NCBI GenBank assembly: GCA_013399895.1
Contig: VXBA01001027.1
Coordinates: 1,803,753-1,867,752, forward strand
DNA: 64,000 bases
Source of the DNA: Serilophus lunatus
Taxonomy: Eukaryota; Chordata; Aves; Passeriformes; Eurylaimidae
Reading direction: 5' to 3'
Position 1 is the stretch's first letter. Each line of letters starts with the position of its first letter. Made by a program: the position numbers and the translations under genes. Of this stretch, positions 51,581 through 61,942 are shown piece after piece. Below the pieces are notes generated by a model, which did no database searches, was not told the origin of the DNA, and worked only from the letters and a program-made list of their open reading frames with translations.

Positions 51581-52270
51581 GCGAATTGGGGTGATTTTTT
51601 TGGTTGGTTTGTTTGATGTAAAGTCCCGTTTAAGATTATGATTTTGAGACGCTTTTGTTTTTTTGATTTTTGCTTTATTTTTTTTGGGGGGGGGGTGGGC
51701 GGAGGGTGTTTGTTGTTGCTTGTTGGTGGTTTGTTTTTTGTTTTGTTTTGTGGGTTTTTTGTTTGGTTTGGGTTGAGATTTTCCTTTTCAGACTAATGTT
51801 TTTAAAAGGCGTTTGAGCTCGATCCAAAGACGAGCCTCACCACCACCAAAGCCAAAACCCCAGCAGCATCCCTGCACTCCAGTAATTTTCCTCTGCCATA
51901 ATCAAATAATTATTTTTATTAAAGCAGTTATTAGGTTTATAACTCATTTGCCACTTAAATTTGTGCAACCAACCAAGGCGTTCTAAATAGGTTTGAGTTG
52001 CCCCTTGGGTCTGGGATGTAAGCGGTAAGAAGGAGGATTAATTATGGGTGTGTGCAGCAGGAGGACACAAAGGCTGTCCGGTGGCGCGGGGAGTAGCGGC
52101 GGGTCGCAGCCCCTTGCCCAGGAGGGGCCGGGCACCCTTCGCCCCCAGCCCCGACAGGGACGGACTCCCCCCCGGCAAAGCCCCAACCCCCTGCGTTTAT
52201 TATTAAGCCCCCATAGGGCGAAGGTTGAGGCTGGGGGAGCTACAACTTGTTGGCAGTAAACAAGGCGCTG
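51581..52270. repeat. G/T-rich low-complexity tract and AT-rich flank
   Basis: From about 51590 to 51790 the plus strand is T/G-rich (TTTGTTTT-type units), with a G10 run at 51686-51695 followed by GGG and GGG. The remaining 51,800-52,270 is unique: an AT-rich stretch at 51890-51960 (CAAATAATTATTTTTATTAA) and then GC-rich sequence. No gene is seen. Confidence 0.7.
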
Positions 52271-52970
52271 TCAGGTGATGATGCTCCGCCGCTTTCGAAA
52301 CATCCCAAACAAAGTGTAAACGAGACGTGTTTTTCATATAGGAGCATCGATATGATCTATTCTCTCCTGTGTAGACGAGGTCCGTTCTTTTGTGCGTGGG
52401 ATGACAAGATCTGACCCCTGGAAACGTGCTCCAAGCGCCCACCGGCATCTGCCCGTTAGTTCTAATGTCGTTTATTGCCAACACATTTTGTTATCAGCTG
52501 GGGGAGTGTGGAGGGTTATCCGGAGCTCAGGTAATAACCGGTTAGCTGTCAGCTTCTCCCGTTTAGCACTGCTCAGGCAAGAATGGCTTTGCCAAACTGT
52601 TCCAGGAGCTGATGCTATTTGTTACCACGATTAGAGGAAAAAGAGAACATTCACACTAACATGGGTTTCTATAAGCAAACGCCGAGCAATTTTCCTCAGC
52701 GCAATGCATCAGCAAGTATATCCAAAAGGGCTTAATCTACTTCTTGCAGGTTAGGTGCAAGAGGAATCAGCAAGGGCTGCTCCGGGATGCCATGAAAATC
52801 CCGGCTCATTGGCTTGGCCGCGATAGGACGAGGCACATCAAATGCGAGGCGGAGAGGGACAGAATCAATCAGCCCCCTTGGCTGAGGAGTGAGCCCTCGT
52901 TCTGGAAATAATTTCGAATAAAACTTGTGTAACCAACTGTAACCGTCTAGCTTCCTCTGAGCAGATCGCC
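52270..52970. promoter_or_regulatory. Candidate conserved non-coding block
   Basis: Unique sequence with AAACAAAG (TCF/LEF-like, 52307-52314), AGCATCGATATGATC, TTTATTGCCAACACATTTTG, GTAATAACCGGTTAGCTG, CTCATTGGCTTGGCCGCGA (inverted CCAAT) and AATCAATCAGCC. It has balanced composition, no repeats and no coding pattern. It lies about 10.2-10.9 kb 3' of the SOX2 start. Confidence 0.35.
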
Positions 52971-53714
52971 GAGAGGAACAAAAAAAAAAAAAGTTTTTTA
53001 AAAATGACAGAAATAAGCCAAGAAAATCAAACTGGAGCGAATTTACAGGAGTGCAAAGTTTTTATCCGTGTATAAGGATAATATTAAGCCAAAAAGGCGG
53101 CAGGTTATCTCTAAACAGGATTAATATGCGTTCATGTATAGGATTAGACCATCTCATCCATTTAAAAACAGTGTCTCTCCTCCTCACAACACTTTATTAT
53201 ATATTAAAAAAGGCAAAAAACTTTCCCCGTTAGAAGCACTTGGAAAACGCGTTTTAATAATCGAGAACCTTTTTTTCCCCCTTGCAATCGAATGCAACTG
53301 ATGGCCCTGAATAAGCCTCCTTGCGAGGAAACGGGACATTTTTTAAAACCTGCGATCAAAACAGACCTGTCTTCAGAGAGAGCACAGCAGATTTAAATGC
53401 TGGTCAAAGGGACTCACAACTGTTCATTAAAAGCAAACCCTAACTAGTGCTAATGTATAGCCATTTTGTGAGCTCAGGACTGTGGAAAGAGGCGAAAAAA
53501 GTCTGAAAGTGTGAGCTGATGCCGTGCTGGCTGGCAGTGTGTGGTCTATTGTAGGGAATGTGCTTTTTCCACTGAACAGAGAGCCCCCCTCTTTTATTCC
53601 CCAGCTCTACTGCACCTGCACTGGATCAGGGAGCTACTGCCATTCACCACATCAACAGAGAAGACATCTCTGACAGCACTCAATTCATTACATTTCTTCC
53701 TGCTTTTCAAACCA
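52970..53714. other. Unassigned AT-rich sequence
   Basis: Unique sequence with an A run at 52980-52992 and AT-rich words such as GTTTTAATAATCGAGAACC. No gene or repeat family is seen. Part of it could belong to the enhancer block to the left. Confidence 0.45.
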
Positions 53715-53751
53715 ACACACACACACACACACACGAAAAAAAAAAAAAAAA
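53715..53751. repeat. (CA)10 plus A16
   Basis: CA dinucleotides at 53715-53734 followed by G and an A run at 53736-53751. Confidence 0.9.
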
Positions 53752-53877
53752 GAGATGAAAAAAAAGTATTGCCAATCAGTGCCGGGGGGGCAGGGAGGAA
53801 ATCTTACAATACTTTATATTCGCTACTCATTTTGGATTTCATTAGTCAGAATACTCACTTCTTGGCCAGTTACAACT

Positions 53878-54171
<294 letters not shown>

Positions 54172-54172
<1 letters not shown>

Positions 54173-54640
54173 GGGGGCTGCTGGAACTGGGGCCGGTGCC
54201 ATCTCCCTCGCCACGGTTGGGCAACTCCGGGAAGGGAACGAAGGGCCGATGGCGGGGCTCCCCAGGAGAGAGTTTATTCACAATTCGTGGCATCAGAGCG
54301 GTCTGCACTCGGGAGACCGGGAGAAAGAAACGGCCAAAGGAGACTCAAAGTGTCTTCCAGCAATTGCGAGACAGAGGGGGTTGGGAGGGAGAGTGCAGGG
54401 GATGTTCCCGGGGGTGCTCGGGCAGGGGCGGCGGGGCCTGTGGCCACCCCGGAGAGGGGACGCGCCGTCCCCCCTAACCCGTGGAGAAAGTTGTTATCGG
54501 CAAAACTCCTCGAAAGAGACTCCGGGGAATCTAGGGGTAGGTTGGTTTCTTCAAGAACCGTTTTTCAGAAGCATTTGCAAGCGAAAGAAACCGAGCCGAG
54601 GGGTTTAGATTCAGGTATTTGATCTCGCCGGATCCAGACA
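54172..54640. other. Unassigned GC-moderate sequence
   Basis: Unique sequence between the tetranucleotide tract and the SOX/homeodomain pair, with some CpG at 54400-54480. I see no gene, repeat or clear motif cluster. Confidence 0.5.
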
Positions 54641-54710
54641 TCTAATTAGAGTGGCCTCAGCGATTGAAACAGTGTTAATTCCCATTGTTCCCTGCTCAGA
54701 TCCCTTGGCC
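54641..54710. promoter_or_regulatory. Paired homeodomain and SOX sites
   Basis: TCTAATTAGA (54641-54650, a perfect 10-base palindrome with TAATTA core) is followed 32 bases later by CCCATTGTTC (SOX CATTGTT at 54683-54689). The surrounding sequence is unique. It is a candidate SOX-responsive element about 8.5 kb 3' of the SOX2 start. Confidence 0.35.
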
Positions 54711-55245
54711 CTCCACCGCTGGGAGGCTCTCCTTTTCAAAATTCCAAATAAAAAATTTCCTATTTGAAACAAACAAGCAATTTCTGTATTTCCCCCCTTT
54801 CTGGTCCTTTTTCCTCCATTGCGAGCAAAAGCAAACACTCCTGGGCATTTTTTTTTTTCGCAGACGCTGGCAAAGAATCACACCCCCTCTGTGGGAATCT
54901 TAACAGAAATAAAACACAAGGAGCTCTTGCCTACCTGAAAAGTAGGAGGAAATCCGACTGTCTGGTTTCGGGTGTAAAGTGTGTATCGATAAAGAAGACA
55001 CGGCCGTCTCAGAAACGGGACCAAATTAATCTATAGGTTTCTTTACATCACCCCCTGTTCGGATGTGTGCTTTGGAAATATTGATTCATTGCGACAGGAA
55101 AGTCACAACTACTGTGTGTGCATAACATCGGGAGGACACGGAGTAAGAACCCGCAGCAAGGCAAAGCCACTCGCGGGAAAGCCAGATTGCTTTTTAAGCT
55201 AAAACTAATAATTTCATAACTGATTCACATTCAATCTGGCGCCGA
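54711..55245. other. Unassigned AT-rich flank
   Basis: Unique AT-rich sequence with short A and T runs (T run at 54848-54858). I see no gene or repeat. Confidence 0.45.
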
Positions 55246-55253
55246 TGACGTCA
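55246..55253. promoter_or_regulatory. Full palindromic CRE TGACGTCA
   Basis: Perfect CREB/ATF site in GGCGCCGATGACGTCACG, immediately followed by GGGGCATTAGCATACGAGG. It lies about 7.9 kb 3' of the SOX2 start. A second perfect copy lies 598 bases further right. Confidence 0.45.
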
Positions 55254-55419
55254 CGGGGCATTAGCATACGAGGAGGGATGAAGCCAGTGTGGCTGGAGTT
55301 GATAAGGTGCCTCCTGAGGAATTCGCTGCTTGTTTTAATACATTAATTATTTCTCTGTCTTCTTCAACTTTTGCAATTTGTAAGAGCTTAAAGGAACCAT
55401 CATTCCCAGCGATGCCAGA

Positions 55420-57110
55420 AGGACACGTTGGAGAGCTTCTCCCATGGCAGCCACACCGGAGCCCGGCAGGTGGGGGCAGCGTGGGAATGAGTCCCAGCCC
55501 CGCTCCCGGAGCCCCGGCCCGGCCGCCCCGCTCAGTGCTGCGGGATTCAGTTCTAATTAAGCCGGCCCCGGGCGTCCCTACTCGCCCGAGTAAGCTTGGT
55601 TCGCTCAGACGGGCTTCCCCACTGGCCGGAGCTCTCCGCAGAAGGGGAAGCGGGTTTGCAGGATCAGGCCCTCAGCCTGGGATGCGTGTGAGTTGTGAGT
55701 GTGCGTGGGTTTGAGTGTGTCGTGTGTCCAGACATCCGCGGGAAAGCCTCTGCATAGGCCTGTTTCTCTCCAGAACCCTGTGGGATTCCCCACCCCCAAC
55801 CCCCTCCCGTTAATCACGACTTTCTCAAGAAAAAGCGCCCACATGACGTCACCAGCCCTCGCTGCTGTGGAGATGAGGGGTCACCGGGGACCCGGGGCGG
55901 GCGAGCCCGCGGGAGGCCGGGCCTCCCCTCCCGCTCCCCCGGGGCAGCGGCACATCCCAGCCGGGGGCTGGAGCAGCCCTGTGCCCGCTGCTGGGCTCCG
56001 GACAGAGGGATGCGCTGTGGGGAGCCTGGAGGAAACAGCCCAGCTCCGCGTCCCGGGGCTGCCCCGAGGTCCTGCTGCCTCCAGAGCTTCTAGGAACGGG
56101 CAGCGTCGCCACTTTGGCCCCATCGAGCTCGGCCGGGCCCTGAGGAAGCGGTCTGACAGTCCAGTAGGGTGGCCCTCGGGGACCATCCCGAGACGCGGGG
56201 CCACCTCGCTCCTGTGAGTGACCGGCTTGGAATAACCCTACTGTGACCTGAGTCTGAAACACCCGTGGAGGGACGGAGAGGCGCTTTTCTCGGGGCGGCG
56301 GGGGAGGGGATGAGGTGGGAGGAACGGTGGACAAAACAAAATAAAGCACATAGAAACACTAAACTAATTAAATTAAAAAGAATAAATTTAAACAAAAACA
56401 ATAACAACAACAAAATAAAAACACGCTGTAGAAACTCTCTCCTACATGGCAGAGGGCCTGCAAGACAGCATATCGCGCCAGCAGAGGGGCCAGAGACAAA
56501 CTCCTGCTGGAAATTCTCTGGCCCGGCCCCTCTCCATCCCCCGCGGCGCCCCCGGGCAGGACCCCCAACCAAGGGCTCCCCCCGCGCTCCTGCCGACAGC
56601 TCTGCAGGGGCTCAGGCGGCTCCTGATGAGCCAGGACGCACGGACGGACCTTCCGTGCAGTGCCGTGTGGGCCTGGGCCCGGCTCTCCTCCAACGCCGCT
56701 AAATTATAATGAAAATTTACAGCTTGTTTCGGCGCGCCCCCTCCCCCTGTACGCACAGGCGCACAGGGATGCAAACACACACGCACAGAGTCACACACAG
56801 TCACACTCACACACGGACCCTCACACACGTCTCAGCCACAGCGAACCCGCTGCGAATTCCCAAGGCAAAGCTCTAAAAGCATCCCGCGAGGTTCAGGGTT
56901 TCGCTTTGTTCCCTCCTCCCCGTTCCGCCCGCCCGCACCTGCCGGTGCAGAGGCTCCGCCGGGCCCGGGGCAGCGCGGCCGTGCCGCGGTCGCGGTCCCA
57001 GGGCAGAGCTGGCCGGGCCCCGGAGGACGGAGCTCGCCCTCCCGCTCTAGCACAGCCAAACGTGCAGCTCCGAGAATTTTCAGTCCTGGGCTCCTTTTCA
57101 GTTCGCAAGT
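55420..57110. other. CpG islands with CRE site
   Basis: GC-rich DNA with many CpGs from 55480 to 56240 and from 56520 to 57050, split by an A-rich spacer at 56335-56425. It contains a full CRE at 55844-55851 and a short CA/TCACAC-rich run at 56778-56830. Open frames up to 172 codons occur on both strands with no recognisable product. Confidence 0.6.
55844..55851. promoter_or_regulatory. Second full CRE TGACGTCA
   Basis: Perfect palindrome in CCCACATGACGTCACCAG inside the CpG island. CREB/ATF is the known class of binder. Use here is inferred. Confidence 0.45.
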
Positions 57111-57159
57111 GAACCAGCCCCCACACTCACTGCAGCGCTGTACGTCCTCGCCAAGAGAA

Positions 57160-57620
57160 TTGGTTCCTCAAAAGCAAAATAGTACCAAACTTCTTGCAAT
57201 TCCCCGTGCCATCGTCAGAAAAACTGGTTTTAATTACCAAAACTAAAATAGCGGCGGTGCTAACTAGCAGGCGATCAAACCGCAATCAAACTTCAATCTC
57301 TGAGCAGTTAGCTATAAACTGTCAGCAATTGAAAAGTAAACCTGGTGCACACAAAGGCTCTGTTTAATTTTCTTGTTGTAATGGCTCTAAATGAGGACCC
57401 CATCACTATGCAGTTAAGCGGTGTTGCTTGTCCCCCTGAGGCGCTGATCAGTTCTTTTTAATGTGAGAAAACTGGCAGCTCGAAGCCCGTCAATGGAGCT
57501 CCCACAACAAAAGTCCTGAAAAGCTGAATGAATTGGGTTTGTAATTACTGCTTCACTCTCCCCCTTTGCAGCTTATCTCTTATTCATTCAACATATATTA
57601 TTGTCACCTAATCGCACACT
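57160..57620. promoter_or_regulatory. Candidate conserved non-coding block
   Basis: Unique AT-rich sequence with homeodomain words TTTTAATTACC (57229-57239) and GTAATTACT (near 57541), AACCGCAATCAAAC, GTCAGCAATTGAAAAG and a TTTTCTTGTTGTAATGG word. It abuts the CpG island to its left, a typical enhancer arrangement about 5.8 kb 3' of the SOX2 start. Confidence 0.38.
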
Positions 57621-57739
57621 CCCAACATTATTTTGGTTTGAGATTTTTTTTTTTTTGGTATCTACTACTGCGGACATGTTTGTTGTAGAAATTAAACAAA
57701 ATAATCCTCCTTTCTCTCTCCCACCCTCAACACGAAAAG

Positions 57740-58560
57740 TGTAGAAACGACAGTGTCAGGCGAGACTGGCTGTCATTAAAAAACGCAAGGATGAAGCTCT
57801 CCTGTCATCTGAATGCCAGCATTCTGCATGTGTCCTCGGAAATCTCACAAGCACCGAAGCAGGTTTTAGATTTTAGTATTTGAGTTAGATCAGGATTTAA
57901 ATAAGTGAAGTGTATCTAATCACACCTATCAGTAATGGGCCTCTTTCTTTCAGCGGGACCTATATTATATACTACTTAAATTGTTGGGCTATCTACCTCC
58001 TATTCGGAGGCAGATACACATTTCTGCTGCCCATTGGGGACGAGGAGAAATTAATATTGAGAGAGAACACCCTGACGCGGAGATCATCACCATCTCTGAT
58101 GTCTCACAAGGCACCAGTGGGCATCTCAAGGATTCAAAACGTGTTTTCGACCAAGAAATGTCTGACGGCAGCCGAATGCCGCTCGCCGGCCCGCGGGCTG
58201 CAGCCGGGGCTGCGAGGCAGAGCCTCTCCCCAGGTCCCCCACCGCAAAAAGCTGTCGGTTGCAGAAATAAGTACAGCTATTACAACCAAATCTACTAACA
58301 GTCTAAATAATTAATTGAACCATTGCTCTTTGACCCTTAGAAAGTCCAGTAGGGACCCGTTTGTAGTAATAATACCCCCGAATGAGCCCTTGTCAAATAT
58401 TCATTTAGTGGTTAATGTGAGCGATTTCCCCCTGGGACAGTCTGTAATACCAGCTTCCCAGCTTTGGCAAGAAACCCTGCTAATCTACCTCTCCAGTTCC
58501 GCAAAATATTTTAACACCCCAGTACTTAAAAAGCCGTAAAAATATCACAGGGGAAAAAAT
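57740..58560. promoter_or_regulatory. Candidate conserved non-coding block
   Basis: Long AT-rich unique block with GGCTGTCATTAAAAAACGC, TAAATAATTAATTGAACC, CATTGCTCTTTGACCC (SOX- and TCF-like), AAATATTCATTTAGTGG and GTAATACC words. A short GC-richer piece lies inside (58170-58250). No coding frame shows a believable start, domain or splice structure. Confidence 0.38.
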
Positions 58561-58890
58561 AATCTTATCCTTGGGTTCATTTCGGCTCTGTAGAAGGTTA
58601 GGGAAATATTACACTGGTGCTCTTGGGCCAAGCATCACCCTGGCTATAAAGAACACAACAATTCACGAAAGGGAAACCAGAGTTCCCCAAAGGCCTTCAA
58701 TAACCAAAATAAAAACATAACCACGAGCTCTGCTACGCATTTCAGCTGCCGTAAAGGAAAGCCCAGAATAATGGCTTAGGTGTAAATGGCGTTATTGAAT
58801 GTGCTGAATTTAAAATGAACAGTGGACAATGGCGTTCCTCCAAGTAACACTTTAAAAATAAAACCGTTCAGCTGTATGTGTAAAATGCTC
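58560..58890. promoter_or_regulatory. Candidate conserved non-coding block
   Basis: Unique sequence with GTAAATGGCGTTATTGAATG, ACAACAATTC and GTGGACAATGGCG (SOX-like ACAATGG). It has no repeat content and no coding pattern. It lies about 4.5 kb 3' of the SOX2 start. Candidate only. Confidence 0.3.
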
Positions 58891-58911
58891 TGGGTTATTC
58901 TCTCCAAACTG

Positions 58912-58962
58912 ATAAATGGATGGATGGATGGATGCCTGGATGGGTGGATGCCTGAATGGATG
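58912..58962. repeat. (TGGA)n simple repeat
   Basis: Imperfect TGGA/TGCC tetranucleotide tract of about 50 bases (ATGGATGGATGGATGGATGC and on). It separates two candidate regulatory blocks. Confidence 0.85.
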
Positions 58963-59029
58963 TAAGGTATCTGTTCAAGGGATATCAGGTTTCAACAACA
59001 TATATTCCGCATCGTACTCCGAAATCTAA

Positions 59030-59260
59030 GCTTAAACAAATTGCCTATATAAAAAGTTGCTGAATTCACTAAGCCTGAATATGTGGCTTAGTGCCTTTTG
59101 TTTAATGGCATTAGCTGGCCTTCTCTATGCGAATTGTAAAAGGACCAACATTTCCAAATACCCCCCTCCACTATTTTAGTTAGCACTTCAAAAAGGAGCC
59201 AGGTTTTATAGCTGTTAATTGGCTAAGATTCTCTCTTAAAAATAGAATCATGATATCGAT
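59030..59260. promoter_or_regulatory. Candidate conserved non-coding block next to SRR2
   Basis: A non-repetitive AT-rich block with TTTAATGGCATTAGCTGG, GCTGTTAATTGGC and paired CTAAGC/GCTTAG words. It adjoins the SRR2-like element and ends in a GATATCGATTAG word. Conservation is inferred from texture, not measured. Confidence 0.35.
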
Positions 59261-59299
59261 TAGGCTTTTATTCCCGATTCTCTTTTCTCAGCGAGAGGA

Positions 59300-59410
59300 G
59301 TGAGAGCGGGGTTGTGGGCTCGTTACCACGTGAATAATCCCCAGACGCATTGCAAATGTTCACAGCTCTGAAAGAGAATATTTTACTCGTTGCATTAACG
59401 CGAAAGAAAT
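59300..59410 (-). promoter_or_regulatory. SRR2-like SOX2 3' enhancer
   Basis: On the minus strand, GGATTATTCACGTGGTAA (with the E-box CACGTG at 59327-59332) followed by a GAGC word corresponds to the core of the mammalian Sox regulatory region 2 as I remember it. It sits about 3.9 kb 3' of the SOX2 start, the expected place. Upstream of this block the minus strand has CATTTGCAATGCGTCTGG, where mammals have the SOX-POU composite CATTGTGATGCATAT. The octamer part is therefore changed, although an ATTTGCAAT word overlaps it. In mammals SRR2 is active in embryonic stem and neural progenitor cells. Confidence 0.65.
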
Positions 59411-59907
59411 AGAAAAGGTTGAGAATCTGCAGAAATTGCCCTGCTGAAGTACCACGACGATGCAGAAAAGGGACAAAGGGAGCTAAACACAAAACCAGGC
59501 AATAAGCAAATCTCCACATCTCCTCCTAGTCTGGCAATGTTAGTTTTCATCTGGACACCAGCCCTCAAGGATGGAGGCCAGAACTGGGTCTAAGAAATAG
59601 CACTACCAAATAAAAGCCACAACCTGCCAGGTAACTTTTTGTCTGTATGTGTGTGGGTTTTCTACCCAGCCTTCTTCCTCACCCAGCTAAAGCAAAATCC
59701 AGTGACTGACAAGAAATACTAGAGAGAGAAGCTGAGCAACACTTGCCCCATTCCGGATTGCCCACTTTGTGCCTTGCCTAAATCAACCAGCACATCCTTT
59801 CCTTGCCATGCACCACATGCCATTAGCAGAAGACGCGACCAGTTTGCAATCGCAGCGTTCCAAATCTCAAATTGCGTGCCTTTTTTTTTAAATTATTATT
59901 TATTACT

Positions 59908-59915
59908 ATTTGCAT
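59908..59915 (+). promoter_or_regulatory. Perfect octamer ATTTGCAT
   Basis: A canonical POU octamer at the left edge of the CpG island at 59.9-60.8 kb, about 3.3 kb 3' of the SOX2 start. The octamer occurs elsewhere in the window by chance, so a function rests on location only. Confidence 0.3.
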
Positions 59916-59919
59916 CTCC

Positions 59920-60800
59920 CTCTCGCGCGTTTCCCCAGGGAAACGGCGGCCGCTGTAGCAGCACCAAATAAACGCTGGGGCTGCAGGGGGGGGACAGGGG
60001 CTGCCGCAGAGGTTGCACAGCTCTGCTGCCCATCACCCCCTGCCCTGCCCGAGGCCGGCGGGCCCTGTGTCCGGCCAGAGCCGCCAGCGCGGAGCCCTGA
60101 CCTCGGCAACTGCGGTTACGACTTCACAAAGTAAAACTCTACCTGGCACGGATGGCGGATCTCTCCTCCTATTTGGCGGGCGCCACCGCTTCTCTTTGGG
60201 GCTGTGACCGGCTGCAGAGAGCGTCCGAAACGGGGCTACACCGCGCTGGCAATTTAAGAAATGGGATTCAAGAAAGAGCTCTGATAAAACGTGAAAATCT
60301 CTGGCATTCGATTGTTTTTGTTTGTCTGTTAGTTTTTTGTTGTTTCTTACCTCAGCCCGGGCAAGCTCACCCCCGCCCCCACCTCTCACCTCCTCCTCCG
60401 TGGCCCAGGAGCCAGGAGAGGAAAGTTTGGGAAGTCGCGGACAAAGGGAGCAGGGAGCGCTCAGCCCCGCCAGGCCGGCCGCGTTCGGGCTCCCGGTCGT
60501 GGGAAGCCGGCTGCCCTCCTGCCTGCCCCAGAGGAAGGAGGCACAGTTGGGAAAAGAGAGAAATGCGTTATCTGTGTGTGGGAGCCGGGAGGCCGCTGGC
60601 AGTGCCCGCGGCCGCCCCGCCGCTACCGCCGGCCCCGCCAGCCCTCGGCTCGGCCCCTCCGGGGGCAACAAGTGGCCAAAGGAGCCGCGATCGAACCCCC
60701 CGCACCCCGGAGCACCCGCGTCCTCGGAAGGGAAGGGAGGGAACTGGGAAACCAGCCTCTCACTCCGCGTTCCCGTCCCCACCGAAGGAGGCACAGGCAC
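59920..60800. other. CpG island just beyond the SOX2 3' end
   Basis: GC-rich and CpG-dense sequence, starting TCTCGCGCGTTTCCC. It is split by an AT-rich stretch at 60240-60350 and ends about 180 bases from the SOX2 cleavage site. On the minus strand a good splice donor GAG|GTAAGA lies at 60345-60353, so an exon of a minus-strand transcript could end here. Open frames on both strands (up to 255 codons) reflect composition. No gene is recognised. Confidence 0.6.
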
Positions 60801-61001
60801 TCCATTGAAGCTATCGTACTTTCTCTATGTATTTACATACCTATAAAAATACTCATGCTTTATATATATATAGCTGCATTATTTATCGTATTCGGTTGGC
60901 TATGATGATACCTTCTACTGCATGAATTATTTAAAAAACATCTTGCGTTACAAAAATAAATCCAAGACTCAAGAGGAACTTCAGTGTCCATATGTCAAAA
61001 A

Positions 61002-61007
61002 TTTATT
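61002..61007 (-). terminator. SOX2: SOX2 poly(A) signal AATAAA
   Basis: TTTATT on plus is AATAAA on the minus strand, within the context GAGATAAATAAATTTTTGA that ends the known SOX2 mRNA. Cleavage is expected about 15-25 bases further on, near 60981-60990. A T/GT-rich stretch follows on the minus strand. Confidence 0.87.
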
Positions 61008-61686
61008 TATCTCAAACTGTGCATAATGGAGTAAAAACTTAACTTGAATATGTACCTGTTATAAGGATGGTATTAGTTCAAATATATACATGGACTGTCG
61101 GCAGACTGATTTCAAATAATACAGAGCCGAATCTTTAAAATACAACTACGGAAAATGAGGAGGAAAAAAAAAAAGAACTTAAAATATCATCACAATAAAT
61201 TTACAGAAATATTACAAACCATAAGAAAATATTTCAAACACAGTAATTTCAGTTTGTTTTTTGTTTTTGTTTTTTTTTTTTCCTTTTCTTTGAACAGGAT
61301 GAAGTCTGGAAACAAAAAGTTATTATAAATTAACAAACAGCGTGTGAACCTGCATGGCAATTTTTGCTTTTTAACAAGAAGTAAAAAAAAAAAAAATTTA
61401 GTACAATCTAAACGTTTGCCCTTATACAGCAAACCAAGCCCATGGTTCGCAAGTACTCATCCTATCTTTTCGTGTCTTTTGTACAATTTCTAAAACAATT
61501 TAAATGTCCAAATGCCGTAAAATAATTTCCAGTCCTCTCGCAGCTGCCATAAATTCAGCTGCCAAAGCCACAATGCTCCAAGAAGACTTTATTTTTTAAA
61601 AATAATTGGCAAATTCTCTAGCTTGTTTTTTTTTTCTTTTCTCTATATTACCAATGGACATTCTGATTGCCATGTGTCTTTTGATA

Positions 61687-61693
61687 AATACTG
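61687..61693 (-). promoter_or_regulatory. miR-200b/c/429 seed match in the SOX2 3'UTR
   Basis: The minus strand reads TGTACAGTATTTATC. CAGTATT is the complement of the miR-200b/c/429 seed. SOX2 is a reported miR-200-family target in mammals, and the surrounding word is conserved with the human 3'UTR. Function in this species is inferred. Confidence 0.4.
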
Positions 61694-61941
61694 TACAAAA
61701 GTTGCCTGCAAATATTAAAACACTTTCCTCTTCGCTCTTTGAGTCTAGCTCTAAATATTATTGGTAAGGACTTTTGCAAACTTTCTGCAAAGTTCCTACC
61801 GTTTTCACTAGAACTTTTTAAAAGTTTTGTGTAGTTGCTTCCCCTTCGAGATCTATACAAGTTCCTTGTCGGTTTAATTTCTGACCCACCCAGCCCCCAA
61901 CCCTGTCCCCCGCCCGGAGTTTTCTCTGTACAAAAATAGTC

Positions 61942-61942
61942 N
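61942..61942. other. Single-N assembly gap inside SOX2
   Basis: The N sits directly after codon 281 (GTA, valine). The sequence to its left is 3'UTR that in human lies a couple of hundred bases past the stop codon. So one N stands for a collapsed gap of roughly 300-350 bases (34 codons, the stop and the proximal 3'UTR), not for one ambiguous base. Confidence 0.85.

Larger units (their letters stand above)
60981..61941 (-). other. SOX2: SOX2 3' untranslated region (proximal part missing)
   Basis: Minus-strand words match the vertebrate SOX2 3'UTR as I know it: ACTATTTTTGTACAGAG just after the N, then CTTTTTAAAAGTTCTAGTG, AATAATATTTAGAGCTAG, TTTTGTACAGTATTTATC, AAGATTCGGCTCTGTATTAT and finally CTCCATTATGCACAGTTTGA before the poly(A) signal. 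The segment between the stop codon and the first of these words is absent, lost at the N at 61942. The 3' end is set from the human transcript end GGACACTGAA, found here at about 60981-60990. Confidence 0.87.

Noticed and set aside
60033..60800. 255-codon minus frame and overlapping plus frames
   Set aside because: They are stop-poor because of CpG-island composition. Open frames on both strands and no family make coding unlikely.
61874..61941. Read-through tail of the SOX2 frame
   Set aside because: It is 3'UTR sequence joined to the coding region by the collapsed gap, not protein.
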